Shown here: piece by piece, positions 41,426 to 49,567 of the stretch
How the letters are laid out: each line of letters opens with the position of its first letter
Numbering within the stretch: position 1 is the stretch's first letter
NCBI RefSeq assembly: GCF_000376105.1
Contig: NZ_AQWM01000028.1
Coordinates: 1 to 49,567 of the forward strand
Reading direction: 5' to 3'
DNA length: 49,567 bases
DNA from: Asticcacaulis benevestitus DSM 16100 = ATCC BAA-896
GTDB lineage: Bacteria; Pseudomonadota; Alphaproteobacteria; Caulobacterales; Caulobacteraceae
The notes under the pieces: model-generated
Seen by the model: only the letters and a program-made list of their open reading frames with translations
Databases searched by the model: none
What the model was told of the DNA's origin: nothing
Position numbers and translations under genes: made by a program

Positions 41426-43276
41426 ATGGAAAAGAGTTTCGATATTAGCAATTTCGTCAATGCGAAAGTTGCTAACCAATATGAAGGTCAACTTTCGCGC
41501 CTCAAGAATGCTGGAAAACAAGTAGACTGTATTGAAAGCGCCGTCAGAGGCGCCTTAGAGAACTTACAAAAAGGAGACTGCAATTCCTTTGTAATCTATG
41601 GGGAGCCTCAAAGCGGTAAGACAGAAATGATGGTCTGCCTGACTGCGAAGTTGCTAGACGAGGGATATACGTTCATTTTGCATTTGCTGAACGATAGTGT
41701 GGACCTTCTAGGGCAAAATCTAGGCAGATTTAAAAAATCTGGCCTTGCGCCAGCTTCGAGGAATTTTTCCGAAGTCCTCGATCCGGCCTTCAATCTAAAA
41801 ACGGGCAAACATGTTATTTTCTGCAAGAAAAATGGGAACGATCTTAGAAAACTGATCGATAAAATTGGCACTGTAAAGAATATAATCATAATAGACGACG
41901 AGGCAGACTACGCTTCGCCAAATGCAAAGATCAATATTGGCGAAAAGACCGTTATTAACGAGCTGATAGAAACGCTCAAGGGAAAAACGGGCATTTATAT
42001 TGGCGTGACTGCTACACCGGCGCGGCTAAATTTAAATAACACATTTCAAAACGACAGCCATTTGTGGGTCAATTTTCCTCCCCACAATGCCTACACGGGC
42101 CAAGACATCTTTTTTCCGATCGATAAAAAGATAGAATATTCTCTTCAGCTTCTCCCCGACGCAGGCGACAACCCTAAATACCCAAGAAATGCATTTTTTA
42201 GTTTTCTCGTTAACGCGGCATACTTAAATTTATACGTCAACACAATTGAAGAAAACTATTCGCTCCTCATTCATACGAGTGGGAAGAAGGTCGATCATAA
42301 GGGCGATTGGGGCACTATCAACGCTACCCTCCAAGAGCTGATGACTTCGGGGTCCAAAAATTTTGAGTCATATGTAAGGCAAATATGGTCACTCGCAGCT
42401 ACCCGCTATACCGATGCGGACACAGATAAATTGACACAATATATTGTGCAAAACATTTCTAGAAATTCGCTTATCGTGTTGAATAGCGAGACAGACTTTG
42501 CGCAAAAAGGCCCCTCTGCCACAAATCCGAGCAGCCTATTCACTATAATTATCGGCGGGAATATTGTTTCACGTGGCGTAACTTTAGATAACTTGCTTTC
42601 AATGTTCTTTACTCGCGATGTTAAGCACAAAATGCAGCAGGATACCTATATCCAGCGTGCTCGTATGTTTGGTAGTCGCAGCGGATACTTGAAGTTTTTT
42701 GAGCTTACAATCCCGAATTCACTTTATGTCGATTGGCATCGGTGTTTTGTATTCCATAGACTGGCGTTAGAAGCGATCCGACAGAAAATGGGCTCACTTG
42801 TATGGTTGAGCGATTCAAGGATCGCGGCCGTAGCGACATCGAGCATTAACACTTCAACAGTTGATATGCAGCGCGGGGAAATGTCGTTCCAGTTATTCGA
42901 CTACGATGACGCTATCGATGATCTTATAGAATCGAAAGCCGGCATTTTTGACAAAATGACGAAGCTTGGAGACATTCTGGGGCCAGGCGCTTTCCCAGAA
43001 TATCTCGCAAAATATGTATTACAGGTGCTCCCAAAAAGTGGCCACTCAATTGCGATACACCCGACTTCTTCAATTTCGAATCGTAAAGAAGATACGAACC
43101 AAGAACTGATTGAGCGGGACAAGGGGCTAATGGGTAAGTCTGAACTTCAAAAATCAAAATACCCGGATGCTATCCATCATTTTAAAATATTTAAGAACTC
43201 TAGTAAAAAAGCTCGACTGTTCTACAAATATGAAGGATCAATTCAATTTATAAAGAATCTAAAAAATGGTTCCTGA
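41426..43276 (+). CDS. Z1-domain superfamily 2 helicase-like ATPase
   Basis: A 616-residue protein. P-loop YGEPQSGKTE (58-67), DEAD-like IIIIDDEADYASPN (about 153-166) and GVTATPAR (about 193-200) form the first helicase half; IIIGGNIVSRGVTLDN and YIQRARMFGSRSGYLKFFEL (about 374-425) belong to the Z1 domain. Z1 proteins occur with MORC/MutL-like GHKL ATPases, DNA methylases and nucleases in predicted restriction systems (Iyer/Aravind), and in the Mza anti-phage system. Those partners are next to it here. Codon use is AT-richer than in the neighbouring transfer genes, as expected for transferred defence genes. It overlaps the next gene by 11 nt. Confidence 0.82.
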   Translation: MEKSFDISNFVNAKVANQYEGQLSRLKNAGKQVDCIESAVRGALENLQKGDCNSFVIYGEPQSGKTEMMVCLTAKLLDEGYTFILHLLNDSVDLLGQNLGRFKKSGLAPASRNFSEVLDPAFNLKTGKHVIFCKKNGNDLRKLIDKIGTVKNIIIIDDEADYASPNAKINIGEKTVINELIETLKGKTGIYIGVTATPARLNLNNTFQNDSHLWVNFPPHNAYTGQDIFFPIDKKIEYSLQLLPDAGDNPKYPRNAFFSFLVNAAYLNLYVNTIEENYSLLIHTSGKKVDHKGDWGTINATLQELMTSGSKNFESYVRQIWSLAATRYTDADTDKLTQYIVQNISRNSLIVLNSETDFAQKGPSATNPSSLFTIIIGGNIVSRGVTLDNLLSMFFTRDVKHKMQQDTYIQRARMFGSRSGYLKFFELTIPNSLYVDWHRCFVFHRLALEAIRQKMGSLVWLSDSRIAAVATSSINTSTVDMQRGEMSFQLFDYDDAIDDLIESKAGIFDKMTKLGDILGPGAFPEYLAKYVLQVLPKSGHSIAIHPTSSISNRKEDTNQELIERDKGLMGKSELQKSKYPDAIHHFKIFKNSSKKARLFYKYEGSIQFIKNLKNGS

Positions 43277-43715
43277 ATACAAATTCTTTCATGGCGCTGT
43301 ATTATGTGATTTAATAGATATTAGTACGGCGCCTATAACTATTGACGAATTGAAAGAGGACGGGCGGCTAACATCCTACACGCTCAATGGCAAGGTGGGC
43401 CTTCAGATTAAGCACTCATCGGCACGATTGTCCCCATGGAGCTTTTCTTTCACTTCTTCGAATTGGGAAGAGCTTGTTCAATTAAGCCGTAAATTTCGAA
43501 AGCGGGTTTTCGTCTGCTTTGTTTGCAATGATGCTGGTATAGTCACGCTTGATATTGAATCAACCCTAAACTTGCTGACTTCTGGGCAGTCCGATCAGGC
43601 TTGGATACGCATAACTCGCCGGCCAGGAAAATGGTTTGAGGTTACCGGTAGCTCTGGAGAAGATGCTATAAAACGGCCAAGCGGTATCGTTCAAATTATC
43701 GATTCCTTGACCTAA
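43266..43715 (+). CDS. Small partner of the Z1 helicase, unknown
   Basis: A 149-residue protein starting MVPEYKFFHGAVLCDLID. The sequence is a mix of strands with LQIKHSSARLSPWSFSF and a beta-strand-rich middle (RVFVCFVCNDAGIVTLD). The segment VGLQIKHSS, preceded by possible acidic residues, could be a degenerate PD-(D/E)xK nuclease with QIK, but I cannot show the upstream aspartate convincingly. It overlaps the Z1 gene, so the two are translated together. In related systems a small nuclease (Vsr-like or AIPR) fills this position. Confidence 0.55.
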   Translation: MVPEYKFFHGAVLCDLIDISTAPITIDELKEDGRLTSYTLNGKVGLQIKHSSARLSPWSFSFTSSNWEELVQLSRKFRKRVFVCFVCNDAGIVTLDIESTLNLLTSGQSDQAWIRITRRPGKWFEVTGSSGEDAIKRPSGIVQIIDSLT

Positions 43716-43716
43716 T

Positions 43717-44892
43717 TCAAGCAGCCTTGAAACACAGGATCGTCTCAGTTCGCATGCGTTTTGCCAGCTGGTGTCCCGTCACAGGCAAATATCGGCTCGA
43801 ATTGGGTATTTCGCGTTCATATTCGTCGGTTAGCGTTAAGCCGACAGTCTCACCCGCTATTCTTACCGCCTCTGAATTTTTGATATAAACGCCCTTGAGG
43901 CAAGAATTACCCACAACATATGTAGCTAAACCTCCCCGTGTTAGCACTCTCTTGGATTCAGACATGGCGCTGCACATATCATGAGTATAACGCTCAATCA
44001 TTGCACGACTACGAGCGGGAAGTACATCAAGGTCGCCCATTGATTTCATTATAATCTTGTATTTATCTTCATCCTTAGTACCGGACAAACCTTTCTCAGC
44101 ACCAATACTTTCGGTACGTATCGCCCGTAGGTCCTTCACATTATAGCCAAGCCATACTAATGCAAGTTTATGGCCGCGCATGTAGTCGATCGCATTGAGG
44201 TAAGGCGGTGAAGTAACAATGGCATCGACTGAACCATCTTCCACTTCCTTCAGAACGCGTGCATCTCCAAGTCCGGCAAAAGCGCTACCGGAGAACTTGT
44301 TATCGGAAAGACGTCCAATAATTTGAAGTGCGCTTCTCTCAAACCCCGCGAGTACATCAAACTGATTTTCCAACGCGACACGGTGGGGACGACTGTGTGA
44401 GGTATCGCGTGCCAAAGAGGCTGCTTGTTCTTTGGTAACAATTATCCTGCTGAGGGCAAGCTTAAAAACGTTCAATATTGACTGTGGGATATCGATCGTG
44501 TTGTGGAGGATATAGGCCAACTTACGCAATGCCGCTCGTTGACTAGATGCAAACCAAAATTCGATAAATTTTATAGTTTCATCGTCGTTTTCTTGCCACG
44601 GCAGATCAACTTGCTCCTCGGACGTGACTTTCACACGTTCAATGATATCCCACAATTCAATGCGTGCATCTCGTGCATTGACATTTGAACTCCAGACATT
44701 GCTCATCAGGACCGCCAGCGGGTCAACGTCGAAGCCAAATGCGGTATGTCCAAATTCCACAGCTTGCCTGAGCACTGTGCCAGACCCCGTCATTGGGTCC
44801 AATACAACTGCCCCAGTTTTTAAAGCGCCTAATGCCTTTAAGGCGAGTTCTGGTGCCATTCGGGCAGGGAAAGGATGGACAGGCTTGATCAC
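43717..44892 (-). CDS. DNA methyltransferase (N4C/N6A type)
   Basis: A 391-residue SAM-dependent DNA methylase. Motif I is DPMTGSGTV near residue 32; the catalytic motif IV is VTSPPYLNAIDYMRGHK near 230. Motif I before motif IV, with ~190 residues between them that could include target recognition, suggests an alpha- or gamma-like order. SPPY is typical of N4-cytosine or N6-adenine enzymes. It starts with GTG at 44892. It is convergent with the Z1 operon, 1 bp between stops, and downstream of the GHKL ATPase. It likely provides self-protection for the Z1/GHKL system; the target sequence is unknown. Confidence 0.83.
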   Translation of the reverse strand: MIKPVHPFPARMAPELALKALGALKTGAVVLDPMTGSGTVLRQAVEFGHTAFGFDVDPLAVLMSNVWSSNVNARDARIELWDIIERVKVTSEEQVDLPWQENDDETIKFIEFWFASSQRAALRKLAYILHNTIDIPQSILNVFKLALSRIIVTKEQAASLARDTSHSRPHRVALENQFDVLAGFERSALQIIGRLSDNKFSGSAFAGLGDARVLKEVEDGSVDAIVTSPPYLNAIDYMRGHKLALVWLGYNVKDLRAIRTESIGAEKGLSGTKDEDKYKIIMKSMGDLDVLPARSRAMIERYTHDMCSAMSESKRVLTRGGLATYVVGNSCLKGVYIKNSEAVRIAGETVGLTLTDEYEREIPNSSRYLPVTGHQLAKRMRTETILCFKAA

Positions 44893-44983
44893 TTAACTGG
44901 CAATCCGGGGAATTGTGGTGGAAAATTAGCCCAATGAGGGCAGTTCGAACGTATGGTGAGGCGTGTCGGCCGGGTTGTCAAAT

Positions 44984-44998
44984 AACGGCCCGGCCGTT
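44984..44998 (-). terminator. Terminator of the GHKL ATPase gene
   Basis: AACGGCC-G-GGCCGTT palindrome (working loop probably 5 nt) followed by ATTT on the minus strand, 18 bp past the ATPase stop. Weak U-run, so partial read-through into the methylase is possible. Confidence 0.45.
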
Positions 44999-45015
44999 CT
45001 TCACTTGCGAAATGA

Positions 45016-47574
45016 CTATTTGCCAAGCGCAAGTGTTAGAGGCCCCTTTTGATATTTTGCTGGTATGGCATCTAGTTGGATCTGGAGCGCCTCGGCAATT
45101 TTTTTCGGCGTCGTGAGGAGATAAACGTCACCGTTCGTGTTCGCAGAAATCACGCTAGGGACTATCAACTGTAAGCCCTGCATAGCAGCTACAATGTTCC
45201 TTTTATGAGGAAACTCATCGTTCTTCAAAATTTCTCGACAACGTTCTGCAATTTGCGAAGCGTGGATAATGTCAGGGAGCTTTGGATTTGTAGACACCAC
45301 TCTATCAAGCGCCTCAAGTATGACGCCAATTGTTAGGAGGGTGCCTTGGCTGAGAGTCTGTTCAAATGTAGACACCCAATCCGAAGTTTCCTGAGGGGAA
45401 TACAACTCAAAAAGCGGCTTAATTTTTCGCAAATCCAAAGGCCCTTGACGAAGCGTCAATGAAACCAGCCGTCCCAAAGTCTCCGCTGTCATCGGCGTCA
45501 CTTTGCTAGTGAGACACTCTTTCTCTAAGGCGCCAGTTGCAAAGGATGGAGCCACTACCAGCGCAAAGTCTGCATCATAATCTTTCTTATGCCTTGCAAG
45601 ACCAGACACTCCTACATTTCCTGCCGACGCCTTTCCATGAACTGACGATTTTGCATCATAGGTTAGCTTGTAATCTTGCTTCTCTTGGTCGTTTTCCCGC
45701 GACACGATGGCACTTGCCACACCTTCTGGCTTCCCGGTTTGCCCCAGACGCTCAACTACAAAACCGAGATAGTCGAGCGCATCGCCTACTATCACCTCAA
45801 AACCTTTGACGTGGTCAGTTACTTCGCTAAGCAACTTCACTATTTGAGGAGCAGTCCGCCGGCGGAGCGTCGCTACAAGCCGAAGCATTCTGTCACGATA
45901 ATCGCTTATTTCTGCTAAGCGGTCTTCGGGGAGGCCGCTGTCGAGCATGTATGTATCTGTCAGGAACTCAACTAAAGCAGAGTCTTGAAGCATACGCAAT
46001 TGCTCTGGGCTGTCAGAGTATTCAATGCTAAATGGATGACTCTTATTGATAACGATCTCTTGGCGAGCAACATCGTAACGGACCAGCTTCTCGGATGGTC
46101 CCATTTCTGACATAACGGTATTGCGGACAAGCTTTTCGGGTGAACCTATAATCTGTTCGCGCCACATCTTTCGAAATGTCGCCGCGTCTCCAATGTTTCC
46201 AGTGTCGATAAAATCCGGAATTTGATCACTAGAGGCAAGATAGTCATCAACTAGCCGCTCTAGAGGTTGAAACGGCATACGTTCCCCCATCTTCCCCGCG
46301 ATCGCGTCGCCTTGGGATGGCCAACTGTCTTCAACAGACTTCTTTGCTGCGTTACGCGCGGTATTAAAGAATCTCATCAAAATTTCGCGTGTTACGGCCA
46401 GTTCTCGGCTAGTGGCCACGCCTTCGCGATCGACAGAGATTTTTCCGTCCAGATAATTAGCTTTTACGGCGGCACGAAACGAAGCCCATGTTGAGTGATT
46501 TAAATTGGTCAGACCGAAATAAGGGTCTTCCGGAAGGATATTTCTTCCCAACACATTGACGATAAAGCCATTAGAGCTCTCCAAATCATCGCTTTTACCG
46601 CCTGAAATCTTGTCCCCGAAAAGGCGCACAGTACCTGTAAGCTCACCGATACCCTCGATCTTTATATGCGGATATGGCGTTTTATGATGCGTGACCGCAA
46701 CGGGCTCGCCATTTACCTGAATGCTTTCAAAGTCATAGTCTTTGCCAATAATCCATTCCTCAAGGACTCTGGTGTCCACTTTTTTGGGAACGATTACCTC
46801 ATCATTTACGGAAATTCGAATAGAATCGCCTAAAGGTAACGATGTTCTTAGAAGGCGCTTTATCCAACCAGATTTGATATCCTGTCCTGCGGCTTTGAGA
46901 TCGGACAAAATTGCCAGGGTCCAGGTCTTTTCTCTTTTGGACGGCTCGTTTTTTGCACCCCCAAACTCGTCAAAGTAATCGGCCTTAACAATTGCAGGTA
47001 CATCTTTTGATAATAGCTCGATAACTGCGTCACGACCTTCATCTGGAGAAAGCATTTCCTTAACATCTGCCAAGGTCACCTCGCGAACCGCAAGTGGCAA
47101 AGCCTCGATATGAAGTTTCTCGCGATTTTCTTCTCTGTCGATGTCGCGATAGTCCATAGTAATAGCGCGAATTTTTCCATCCGGTGCTTTACATACGTAC
47201 GTCAACTCGTTCGCCAACAAATATGTAGCAAGTTTTCCGACGCCAAATTTCCCGATCGGCTTGCGTTTTGCCTGATAGTCGGGATTCCGTTTTTTTGATT
47301 TTGCAACTGACCAGAGGTCTTTGAAACCTCCAATATCCATGGATATGCCGTCGTCAAGAATCCAAATTTGCGAATCGGGGCTGTTTAGCTTTTCAGGTAT
47401 GCCCACGTAAACATTTTCTGCGTCCGCATCCCATGAGTTACTAATTAGCTCCTCAAATGCCTTATTCGGAGAGGAATATAGCTGTTGGCTAAATAGATTT
47501 AAGAACTGCGGACCGATTTGCACGTTAACAGAGTCAACTTCGCTACCAGCAGTCTTAATTTTCTTGTCTATCAT
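45016..47574 (-). CDS. MORC/MutL-like GHKL ATPase
   Basis: An 852-residue protein with an N-terminal histidine-kinase/Hsp90-type ATPase: N-box AFEELISNSWDAD (39-51), ILDDGISMD (72-80) and KPIGKFGVGK (105-114). An S5-like transducer region follows (about 200-400), then a long helical and mixed C-terminal part that includes a strand pattern YDADFALVVAPSFATGALE near residue 670, possibly a second functional domain. GHKL ATPases of this kind occur with Z1 helicases and methylases in predicted restriction systems and are the bacterial relatives of MORC. AGAAGGGG precedes the ATG. It would act as the ATP-driven clamp or remodeller of the system. Confidence 0.82.
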   Translation of the reverse strand: MIDKKIKTAGSEVDSVNVQIGPQFLNLFSQQLYSSPNKAFEELISNSWDADAENVYVGIPEKLNSPDSQIWILDDGISMDIGGFKDLWSVAKSKKRNPDYQAKRKPIGKFGVGKLATYLLANELTYVCKAPDGKIRAITMDYRDIDREENREKLHIEALPLAVREVTLADVKEMLSPDEGRDAVIELLSKDVPAIVKADYFDEFGGAKNEPSKREKTWTLAILSDLKAAGQDIKSGWIKRLLRTSLPLGDSIRISVNDEVIVPKKVDTRVLEEWIIGKDYDFESIQVNGEPVAVTHHKTPYPHIKIEGIGELTGTVRLFGDKISGGKSDDLESSNGFIVNVLGRNILPEDPYFGLTNLNHSTWASFRAAVKANYLDGKISVDREGVATSRELAVTREILMRFFNTARNAAKKSVEDSWPSQGDAIAGKMGERMPFQPLERLVDDYLASSDQIPDFIDTGNIGDAATFRKMWREQIIGSPEKLVRNTVMSEMGPSEKLVRYDVARQEIVINKSHPFSIEYSDSPEQLRMLQDSALVEFLTDTYMLDSGLPEDRLAEISDYRDRMLRLVATLRRRTAPQIVKLLSEVTDHVKGFEVIVGDALDYLGFVVERLGQTGKPEGVASAIVSRENDQEKQDYKLTYDAKSSVHGKASAGNVGVSGLARHKKDYDADFALVVAPSFATGALEKECLTSKVTPMTAETLGRLVSLTLRQGPLDLRKIKPLFELYSPQETSDWVSTFEQTLSQGTLLTIGVILEALDRVVSTNPKLPDIIHASQIAERCREILKNDEFPHKRNIVAAMQGLQLIVPSVISANTNGDVYLLTTPKKIAEALQIQLDAIPAKYQKGPLTLALGK

Positions 47575-47849
47575 GATAGCCCCTTCTCCCGCGCAATCAA
47601 TGCCTCATTAGCATTAGGTCGCGAGAACATTCAATCACTGCTTGCGCTTTCCGGATGATTTCCTGCAAGTCGCAGTGAGCGCACTTCGTTGATTACAAAT
47701 GATTTGGCATATTCCACTCACGTTTAACATGCTTATCTAGTTTAGGCCGTTCGGCCTGTTTGCCTGATCGGCGTTCGCCGGGCAAACCCAGACCGGTGCC
47801 GGTCTGGTGGGTTTCGCGCGGAGCCGGTTCCGTCTTGTAAGAGCGCGCT
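47575..47849. other. Intergenic region between the ATPase and int2
   Basis: No supported gene. A minus frame at 47693-47887 overlaps the integrase end and codes for a low-complexity sequence. The part at 47744-47807 holds three adjacent hairpins, listed separately. Confidence 0.45.
47744..47807. terminator. Three consecutive hairpins after int2
   Basis: AGGCCG-TT-CGGCCT (47744-47757); GTTTGCC/GGCAAAC enclosing CGGCG-TT-CGCCG (47758-47787); CCAGACCGG-TG-CCGGTCTGG (47788-47807). They lie back to back within 64 bp, 43 bp past the integrase stop. They may be a compound terminator, or a recognition array for an integrase accessory factor. No U-runs. Confidence 0.45.
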
Positions 47850-49136
47850 TCACTCATCGGTATGCAGGTCTGGCGCCTGCACCTCACCTTTGCGCCGTGG
47901 CCGGCGGCGGTTGATGGCGGAGGTGTCGAGGGTGTTTTTGATGTGGGCGGCGTAGTATTTCTCTATCATCTCGACCGAGGTGCGGCAGTTCTTGGCGATC
48001 TGATAGATGTCAGCGCCTTCCATCAGACGCAGACAGATATAGGTGTGACGTAAGGAATAGGCCGTGCGCAACTGGCCGTCACGATCCTCCTTCAGGCCAT
48101 TGCGCTCCAGCAGGTTGTTGAACAACTTGATATGGTTGCCAGGGAAGACCGGGTCTTTCGGTTCGGGATAAGCGCTAGCCGGCATGATGATATCCCCTGC
48201 CCGCTTCTGCTTGGCCGTCAGCTTGCTACGAGCGGTGGGCTTCGCCCGCTTTAACAAGCGCTCATAGACGACAACCGCGCCGGGCATCGACTTGCAGTAA
48301 CCAACACCGATCTTACCGCGCACTTCGATCTCCAGGATACGCTGGCCGGTGTCTTCATCCTTCACAATGGCAATGTCACGATGCTGGAGGTTCTTCGCCT
48401 CGTCCGGCCGCAAGCCGGTATTGCCCATGAACAGGACAAAGTCATGCACCTGCTCGGCATTCCAGCGATGACGCTCGTGTACCGTTTTCGCGTAGTCCCT
48501 CGTGGCGGTGTACAGCGCCTTGTATTCGACCGGACTGAACCACGGCCGATGACTGATCTTGCCGCGCGTCCCGTAAGGCGGCGACAGGTCCGGCAGGTGG
48601 GTCAGCCAGGCGTGGCGCTGGGCGGTCTTCAGCACCTGTCGCAGCGTTACGATCTCATCATGGATGGTGGAACGCGAGGGCGGCTTGGCCGCCAACGCCT
48701 CTTCTCCTTCTTTCGGGGGTCTAGGCTTGCGCCCTGTCTGGCCGGCGCGGTGAACACGATAGGCCTGCACCTTGCCAGCGGTGACCTCGGAGATTCCAAG
48801 CGCGCCGAAGAACGGCTTCAGGTGCAAACGAAGACGATGCTTGTGCCCCTCAACCCAACGCGGGCTCCTCTGGCCCTCGGTGATGGTCTCGTATTCGAGC
48901 TCGAACTGGTCGGCGACCTTGGCGAAGGTGATCTCCTTCTTCTTGATCAGGCCGACGCGCGACAGGCCGCGCAGGTTGAGATACCAGTCCTCGGCCGCGA
49001 TGCGCGCCAGGGCCAGATCTTCTTCCTTGGTGCTCGATCGATGCTGGACGCCATCGATGCTGGCGGAACAATGCCATGTCTTATTTGTGCGGCGGTAGAG
49101 CTGCACCTTGCCGCTTAAAATCTCGTGGTTTGCCAT
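47850..49136 (-). CDS. int: Tyrosine integrase of element 2
   Basis: A 428-residue tyrosine recombinase. MANHEILSGKVQLYRR at the N-terminus matches MPTHEVLGGKVQLYRK of the other integrase. The catalytic domain has NTGLRPDEAKNLQ, YSLRHTYICLRLMEG and the tyrosine of IEKYYAAH. It lies 156 bp from the tRNA-fMet 3' end and reads away from it. The start at 49136 follows AGGGG; the longer frame to 49178 lacks support. It is expected to recombine at the 54-bp repeats, freeing a 26.8-kb circle. It differs enough from integrase 1 that each may have its own accessory sites. Confidence 0.92.
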   Translation of the reverse strand: MANHEILSGKVQLYRRTNKTWHCSASIDGVQHRSSTKEEDLALARIAAEDWYLNLRGLSRVGLIKKKEITFAKVADQFELEYETITEGQRSPRWVEGHKHRLRLHLKPFFGALGISEVTAGKVQAYRVHRAGQTGRKPRPPKEGEEALAAKPPSRSTIHDEIVTLRQVLKTAQRHAWLTHLPDLSPPYGTRGKISHRPWFSPVEYKALYTATRDYAKTVHERHRWNAEQVHDFVLFMGNTGLRPDEAKNLQHRDIAIVKDEDTGQRILEIEVRGKIGVGYCKSMPGAVVVYERLLKRAKPTARSKLTAKQKRAGDIIMPASAYPEPKDPVFPGNHIKLFNNLLERNGLKEDRDGQLRTAYSLRHTYICLRLMEGADIYQIAKNCRTSVEMIEKYYAAHIKNTLDTSAINRRRPRRKGEVQAPDLHTDE

Positions 49137-49246
49137 CGTCATTCCCCTAGAAAAACGTGTCAAAGACGATGTTACCACCTAAGCGGTAAAATGACAAATT
49201 TTGTGCTAGGTTGGTGTTAGGCGATTCAGAGCCCTAAACGCAGAAA

Positions 49247-49264
49247 AGCCCGCGCAAGCGGGCT
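49247..49264 (-). terminator. Terminator after tRNA-fMet
   Basis: AGCCCGC-TTGC-GCGGGCT followed by TTTTCTG on the minus strand, 28 bp past the tRNA 3' end. A good Rho-independent terminator for the rRNA-tRNA operon. It lies inside element 2, so the element supplies it. Confidence 0.75.
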
Positions 49265-49287
49265 TCTAACTGACTGTTTTAATGTAT

Positions 49288-49368
<81 letters not shown>

Positions 49369-49530
49369 TCACCAACATCACTTGCAGGTTTTCCTCAGGC
49401 TTAGCCTTCGGGAACTTTGAAGTGGATCCATGTGTAAGAAACACAAACGACCGCCAAGCGAATGGCCTGACGGTCGAGTGTGTATTTGTAATGAAGGGCT
49501 GTAGCTTTCGCTACTATAAACCTCTGTAAT

Positions 49531-49567
49531 CTGTAGACCTGGCGACGACCTACTCTCCCGTGACTTA
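49531..49567 (-). rRNA. rrf: 5S rRNA, 3' end (runs off the window)
   Basis: The minus strand ends GGGAGAGTAGGTCGTCGCCA then GGTCTACAG, a typical alphaproteobacterial 5S 3' end. The rest lies beyond 49567. It shows that the elements are inserted at the distal end of an rRNA operon. Confidence 0.85.

Noticed and set aside
47693..47887. 64-codon minus frame after integrase 2
   Set aside because: It overlaps the integrase end and translates the hairpin cluster into a low-complexity peptide.

Overview
The window looks like alphaproteobacterial accessory DNA, possibly Caulobacterales; that placement is inferred from gene content and is not proven. The right edge is the host anchor: the 3' end of a 5S rRNA gene and a complete tRNA-fMet, both on the minus strand, as at the end of an rRNA operon. 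Everything to the left is foreign DNA made of two related integrative elements joined in tandem at the tRNA-fMet 3' end. A 54-bp direct repeat that includes the tRNA 3' half lies at 49288-49341 and 22447-22500, and each copy is followed by a homologous tyrosine integrase reading away from it.

Element 2 (about 22.45-49.34 kb, 26,841 bp from repeat to repeat) carries, from right to left: the integrase; a restriction/defence locus with a MORC/MutL-like GHKL ATPase, a DNA methyltransferase, a Z1 helicase and a small unknown protein; a competing-hairpin leader; a translationally coupled set of regulators (XRE protein, repeat protein, two sigma-region-4-like proteins); a mobilisation module (traG, a small membrane protein, traD, oriT, MOBQ relaxase/helicase traA, a TraA-linked membrane protein); a TonB-dependent receptor inserted inside a duplicated oriT-traD segment; two large serine recombinases; an AraC regulator; and an S41 peptidase. 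No mating-pore genes are seen, so it is probably mobilisable rather than self-transmissible.

Element 1 (position 22.45 kb leftwards, continuing past position 1) carries an integrase; a defence block on one strand (Mrr-like/STAND NTPase, a Gabija-like GajA-GajB pair, a Shedu-like nuclease, and a protein with a deoxyribosyltransferase/TIR-like domain); an RNA-repair block; and a decayed mobilisation module (traG relic, traD, oriT, 5' part of a second traA).

The most unusual part is the RNA-repair block (2.6-10.65 kb). Upstream of a Ro60-family gene (rsr) lie four tandem structured RNAs that I folded by eye. All four share an asymmetric internal loop (5' TGGYGYA opposite 5' GYYYKTWCC). Two contain T-arm, closed acceptor hairpin and D-arm in circularly permuted tRNA order, as expected of bacterial Y RNAs (YrlA type). 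rsr is followed by a small helix-turn-helix gene, a kinase-phosphatase-RNA ligase fusion, a two-domain AAA+ ATPase and a convergent MNT-HEPN fusion. Together these suggest a mobile RNA damage/repair system regulated by or working through several Y RNAs.
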